DNA of 18,929 bases from JBKEAJ01 sp047975005 (GTDB lineage: Bacteria; Bacteroidota; Bacteroidia; Bacteroidales; Prolixibacteraceae): the NCBI GenBank assembly GCA_047975005.1, contig JBKECW010000001.1, positions 1 through 18,929 on the forward strand, written 5' to 3'. Under the pieces are notes generated by a model that saw only the letters and a list, made by a program, of their open reading frames with translations, did not search any database and had not been told where the DNA came from. A program made the position numbers and the translations under genes. Shown here one piece after another: positions 16,501-18,929 of the stretch (positions within the stretch are counted from its first letter, which is position 1; each line of letters opens with the position of its first letter).

Positions 16501-16897
16501 GTTTGATGCCGCTGAGGTATACGGGCGTTTCACCGGAGATGACTCTCATCCCTCTACAATTTGGAGAGATGCATGGACGCCTGATAATAAAGACGCTTCA
16601 ATGCCACGTATTTTTTATGATTTAAACTCTCCTAGCAGTAGTCGTGTGGCTCAATCAGACTTTTGGCTCCAAAATACGAGCTACTTGCGATTAAAGAACC
16701 TACAACTGGGATACACTTTTATTAAGAGCTGGGTGACATCAATAGGTTTGGAAAATATGCGTATTTACTATTCTGCCGAAAACCTATTTACGATTGACAA
16801 TATGAAGATAAATATTGATCCTGAAGCAACTAGTCAGCGAATGTCTTCTTATCCATTGTTGAGGACTCATTCGGTAGGTATTAACATTACATTCTAA
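13514..16897 (+). CDS. SusC/RagA-type TonB-dependent outer-membrane receptor with STN domain
   Basis: The 1127-residue protein is the outer-membrane channel of a SusC/SusD glycan importer. The order of domains is an N-terminal signal sequence (the hydrophobic stretch about 20-40; an internal Met23 could also begin it), an STN signalling domain (about 46-118), a carboxypeptidase-regulatory-like domain (about 138-208: VSGVVTDSKGEPLTGVTVMIKGT), a TonB-box-like stretch before EVVVVGYGVQ (about 212-225), the plug (about 225-345, with IRIRGTGTLNSAGPYILVDGI and the VLKDAASAAIYGSKAANGVI signature), and a long beta-barrel ending in Phe (NITF), as expected for BAM recognition. The STN domain marks it as a transducer that signals to the FecR protein encoded just upstream. 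susD follows after 25 bases and is surely co-transcribed. The natural substrate cannot be inferred. Confidence 0.97.
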   Translation: MKKTNINKCEWCIYLITKYLLVMKLTLIFMFVSAFASLANTSLSQTVSVSMRNASVKSVLNEIERESGYRFVYSEGVVNVKRKVSIKVKNENITNVLDDVFGGTDVAYRFSDDLIVLYSYERKFKNTEVPGVQQDGKTVSGVVTDSKGEPLTGVTVMIKGTTKGAITDVDGKYSVANVKETDVLEFSFMGMKNVESEVGNRSSIDVSMKDELEVLSEVVVVGYGVQKKSNLSGSVAQIDSKELENRPIQNVSSGLQGLMPGVTVTGTNGAPGQDAGNIRIRGTGTLNSAGPYILVDGIETGTLSAVDPNDIESISVLKDAASAAIYGSKAANGVILITTKRGKEGQTRVSYSGYLGFQNATNTIERMGSYEYATLLNDLLDKEGMSKRFSDDELQKFQNGNDPLYPDTDWYDLAYKTGIQNRHSINVTGGSDKTRYMASLGYLNQTGILSNAGREQFNARTNLDMKIGERLTARMNLSFIKNEYSDASSAYAGGSSDQIIRQLNRLAPWIVARYDDGTWGTISDGSPIAWLDSGMKVNRDNYNFSGLAAVDYKIIEGLVLTLQGAYINNLQNYKYFQKYIRYNANKESDPNQLDERYYRWDRTNYDALLNYDKDFGKHNIKGLLGWHTEKYNYKYQKAVRKNFPNNDLSDMNAGDASTQSNEGNSAELAMLSWFARINYDFAGKYLLEANIRSDASSRFAEGHRWGYFPSFSAAWRISEESFMENVKTRWLPSLKIRASWGQLGNQDALSSGNNDYYPALNTYDLDASYVFDGALNSGYYQKKYRLETISWEKAETWGLGIDFILFNKLNGSVDYYNRKTTGIIMDVAVPDEFALDAYKDNVGSMRNSGVEVSLAYNTKIGTVDFGVAGNFAYNKNEILDLGDGDPDKYITTGYNQRNKVGEAMNSYFLYKADGFFNSQDEADEYTGKYGNPFGKKFMAGDLRYVDVNGDGKLTAADRDYCGSSDPKITYGFNINAAWKGIDLALMFNGAAGVQRLFDAAEVYGRFTGDDSHPSTIWRDAWTPDNKDASMPRIFYDLNSPSSSRVAQSDFWLQNTSYLRLKNLQLGYTFIKSWVTSIGLENMRIYYSAENLFTIDNMKINIDPEATSQRMSSYPLLRTHSVGINITF

Positions 16898-16922
16898 TTT
16901 TACAGTTTAAAATATCAACATC

Positions 16923-18551
16923 ATGAAATATTTAAAAAAATATATAATACTTATTCTTTTTGTTGCTGTATCTTCTTGTTCAGATTTTTTGGATACTGCA
17001 CCATTGGATGCTCTATCTCCTTCTACTACATGGAAGAATGAAAATGATGCACAGAAGTTTGCAATAGGCTGCTATGACGGCTGGGAAGATGGAGAAATTA
17101 TTTTATATCTGGATTGTAATACCGATTTTGGATACAACAATTTTGAGTGGGAGAATTACAAGACTATTGCTAATGGCACGATGTCTCCTTCTGGGAATGT
17201 GAAAGATTTCTATGACTATAATATAATAAGGCGTTGCAACACTTTCCTCGAAAAAGTACAAGATATCTCATTTGCAGATGAACAAGTAAGAACAGATTTG
17301 ATTGGACAAATACGTACTATTCGTGCATATCGATATTTTGTTATGAATTGGTGGTATGGTGGTATACCTATTATTGATAATTATAGTACTGCTGATGAGG
17401 CTAAGGTTCCTCGTAAAACAGAGGCGGAGGTGATAGCCTTTGTTAATAGTGAACTTGATGCTGCTATAGAAGAGTTAAATGCTGCCCCTGCTGAGCGGGG
17501 ACGTATAGCTAAAGGTGTAGCTATGGCTATTAGAATGAGAAGTGCACTGTATTACAACGATTTCCAAAAGGCAAAAGAAATGTCAGAAGCTATTATAGGT
17601 CTTGATCAATACTCTTTGGAATCAGACTATAACAATTTATTTACAGTTAGTGGTCAGGGGTCAAAGGAAATTATTGCCGCAGTTCAATATGTTAATGTAA
17701 CAAAAACCCTTTATGCTATTGGGCAGATGTATAATAATGCTGATGGGGGCTGGTCTTCTATTGTGCCTACTCAGAATCTTGTAAATACATACGAAATGAA
17801 AGATGGACTTACCAAGGAAGAGTCTTCTTTATATGACCCAGTGCATCCGTTTGCTAACCGAGATCCACGTATGGGAATGACAATATTGTATCCGGGAATG
17901 GATTGGAGAGGTGGAATCATAAATACTTTAGATAAGACTGTTGATGGTGCTGCCAACGTTAATTATCCACCCTCTGCAAATAATGCTTCTAAAACAGCAT
18001 TGACATGGAGAAAATATCTGGATCCTATGGATCAATATACAGGTGGAATATTTGCCTCTAATGCTTGTCCTATAGTAATACGCTATGCTGAGGTTTTGCT
18101 GACTTATGCTGAAGCTGCAAACGAACTTGCAGGACCTTCTGCGGATATTTACGATAAACTTGATGAGGTTCGTATGCGTGTAGGTATGCCTACTGTAGAT
18201 AGGTCTAAGTATGGCACAAAGGAAACATTACGCCAGATTATTCGCCGTGAACGCAGTGTGGAGTTTGCAGGAGAGGGCGTTCGTCGTCCAGATATTATGC
18301 GTTGGAAAGATAGTAATGGGGATATGTTAGCGGAAACAGTATTAAATCAAACTCTTGAGCGTGTTGTCGGGACTATTAATTACAGTGAAACGAATCCTAC
18401 AAAGCGTGCTGTGATAGATGTAAATGCTTCTGAATCGGATAAGAAAATTGAAGATAGAGTATTTAGTACTTTTAATCGTTATAACCCTATTCCCCAAGCA
18501 GCAATAGACAATAATCCCAAATTGGAACAAAATGAAGGATATGTAAATTAG
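16923..18551 (+). CDS. SusD/RagB-type surface glycan-binding lipoprotein
   Basis: This 542-residue lipoprotein caps the SusC barrel as a lid and binds the glycan at the cell surface. Its signal peptide ends in AVSSC (Cys19), followed by SDFLD, an acidic stretch like the Bacteroidetes lipoprotein export signal for surface display. Typical SusD features include the N-terminal DFLDTAPLDALSPSTTW, RTIRAYRYFVMNWWYGGIPII (TPR-like helices), a long variable loop region in the middle, the RYAEVLLTYAEAANEL helix, RQIIRRERSVEFAGEGVRRPDIMRW, and the terminal NPIPQAAIDNNPKLEQNEGY. The length is normal. It lies 25 bases after susC and is followed by an intrinsic terminator, so the sigma-FecR-susC-susD run ends here, without a SusE/F-type lipoprotein or further hydrolase on this strand. 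Confidence 0.97.
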   Translation: MKYLKKYIILILFVAVSSCSDFLDTAPLDALSPSTTWKNENDAQKFAIGCYDGWEDGEIILYLDCNTDFGYNNFEWENYKTIANGTMSPSGNVKDFYDYNIIRRCNTFLEKVQDISFADEQVRTDLIGQIRTIRAYRYFVMNWWYGGIPIIDNYSTADEAKVPRKTEAEVIAFVNSELDAAIEELNAAPAERGRIAKGVAMAIRMRSALYYNDFQKAKEMSEAIIGLDQYSLESDYNNLFTVSGQGSKEIIAAVQYVNVTKTLYAIGQMYNNADGGWSSIVPTQNLVNTYEMKDGLTKEESSLYDPVHPFANRDPRMGMTILYPGMDWRGGIINTLDKTVDGAANVNYPPSANNASKTALTWRKYLDPMDQYTGGIFASNACPIVIRYAEVLLTYAEAANELAGPSADIYDKLDEVRMRVGMPTVDRSKYGTKETLRQIIRRERSVEFAGEGVRRPDIMRWKDSNGDMLAETVLNQTLERVVGTINYSETNPTKRAVIDVNASESDKKIEDRVFSTFNRYNPIPQAAIDNNPKLEQNEGYVN

Positions 18552-18572
18552 AGCTTATAAAGTCTAATAGAT

Positions 18573-18601
18573 AAAAGGAGGTTCAGAAGAGCCTCCTTTT
18601 T
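18573..18601 (+). terminator. Intrinsic terminator after susD
   Basis: AAAAGGAGG (18573-18581) and CCTCCTTTT (18592-18600) form a perfect 9-base stem with a 10-base loop, and the stem runs into five T residues ending at 18601. It lies 22 bases after the susD stop. Because the arms are A- and T-flanked, it could also work on the opposite strand. Confidence 0.88.
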
Positions 18602-18676
18602 GCGTGTGCCGAGCATGTTAATTCACTAGGAGGTGAAAGCCCTCTGTGGGGACATGTGATAGGCGATAATTTGTAG

Positions 18677-18694
18677 ATGTGGCAATTTGCTGAT
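18677..18694 (+). repeat. Dispersed 18-base motif, copy 2
   Basis: ATGTGGCAATTTGCTGAT on the plus strand differs at one base from the minus-strand copy at 6438-6421. It is followed at once by AATCACAAT, and the copy upstream of metH also has an AATCACAAT word nearby (about 6471-6463 on the minus strand), so the two regions share more than one word in different order. Confidence 0.7.
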
Positions 18695-18717
18695 AATCAC
18701 AATCGAATACAAAAAAA

Positions 18718-18794
18718 CGTCATTGCGAGGAGTCGGCGACGAAGCAATCTCCTGCAACAAAGAACAGATTGCCACGCTAACGCTCGCAATGACG
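18718..18794. repeat. Palindromic interspersed repeat (REP/MITE-like)
   Basis: A perfect 12-base inverted repeat, CGTCATTGCGAG at 18718-18729 and CTCGCAATGACG at 18783-18794, bounds a 77-base element. Inside it a second pair, GCAATCT (18744-18750) and AGATTGC (18766-18772), lets the whole element fold as a long hairpin. The GTCATTGCGAG...GAAGCAATCT wording is one I recognise from non-coding palindromic repeats found in many unrelated bacterial genomes. It contains no transposase and would have to be moved in trans, if it is mobile at all. Confidence 0.85.
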
Positions 18795-18850
18795 ACGGCT
18801 GTTAATAAAGAGTTTGGGAAATGTTGTAGGCTAGAGGTGAATAGGTGCAT

Positions 18851-18858
18851 TACATTTG
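18851..18858 (+). promoter_or_regulatory. Possible -7 element for a downstream gene
   Basis: TACATTTG matches TAnnTTTG. The nearest upstream TTG (18824-18826) is 24 bases away, longer than the usual 19-21, so support is weak. It lies 62 bases before the ATG at 18921. Confidence 0.3.
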
Positions 18859-18920
18859 CAATCTCCTACCCACACAAAACATTATAGAAAATTTATTATC
18901 TTGCGAAATAAATGTACACT

Positions 18921-18929
18921 ATGAATCTA
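18921..18929 (+). CDS. Possible start of the next gene (three codons visible)
   Basis: ATG-AAT-CTA stands at the right edge after an A-rich stretch like other starts in this window, with a possible promoter box upstream. Nothing can be said of the product, and it may be a chance ATG. Confidence 0.2.

Larger units (their letters stand above)
18552..18929. other. Non-coding region downstream of susD
   Basis: The stretch holds the susD terminator, an 18-base dispersed motif (18677-18694), a palindromic repeat (18718-18794), a TACATTTG box (18851-18858), and an ATG at the far edge (18921). Short open frames across it are built from the palindromic repeat and have no coding character that I recognise. 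Confidence 0.6.

Noticed and set aside
8674..18654. CTGTGGGGA word present near 8676 and near 18643
   Set aside because: Nine bases with no flanking similarity; likely chance.
18626..18850. Minus- and plus-strand short open frames after susD
   Set aside because: They run through the palindromic repeat and carry no start context or family features.

Overview
The window comes from a member of the Bacteroidota, most likely order Bacteroidales. The evidence is a SusC/SusD outer-membrane pair driven by an ECF sigma factor and FecR-type anti-sigma, promoter-like sequences of the Bacteroidetes type (TTG, about 20 bases, TAnnTTTG), A-rich start regions without strong Shine-Dalgarno sequences, and a short MiaA of the Bacteroides type. 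No species is assigned. The sequence is AT-leaning, and all genes look chromosomal.

Left part (1-8494, all on the minus strand) is mostly housekeeping. Reading in the direction of transcription there is a polyprenyl diphosphate synthase whose stop overlaps the start of rlmN (23S rRNA A2503 methyltransferase); then a 374-base non-coding stretch full of hairpins and short dispersed repeats; then metH (cobalamin-dependent methionine synthase); then an AlbA_2/RecG-C-type regulator with its own good promoter and a 12-base tandem repeat that encodes a Gln-Glu/Asp-Leu-Gly linker; and last miaA (tRNA A37 dimethylallyltransferase). miaA starts inside the end of the regulator gene and is cut by the left edge.

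Right part (8765-18551) is a glycan-uptake locus. A GH2 lipoprotein glycosidase on the minus strand diverges from a plus-strand run of ECF sigma factor, FecR anti-sigma, a SusC-type TonB-dependent receptor with an N-terminal STN signalling domain, and a SusD-type surface lipoprotein, closed by a clear terminator hairpin. The expected logic is that a glycan fragment bound by SusC/SusD is sensed through the STN domain, which contacts the periplasmic part of FecR and frees the sigma factor to raise susCD expression; GH2 trims the imported or surface glycan. The substrate cannot be read from the sequence.

The final 378 bases after susD are non-coding: a terminator, a short motif also found upstream of metH, a 77-base palindromic repeat, and perhaps the promoter and first codons of the next gene.

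I did not find a convincing new defence, mobile or biosynthetic system. The points most worth checking are the TTG start (or one-base slip) of the sigma factor and its hydrophobic C-terminal tail, the tandem-repeat linker in the AlbA_2 protein, the Gly-to-Ser change in the MiaA P-loop, the apparently leaderless GH2 gene, and the repeat families in the two long intergenic regions.
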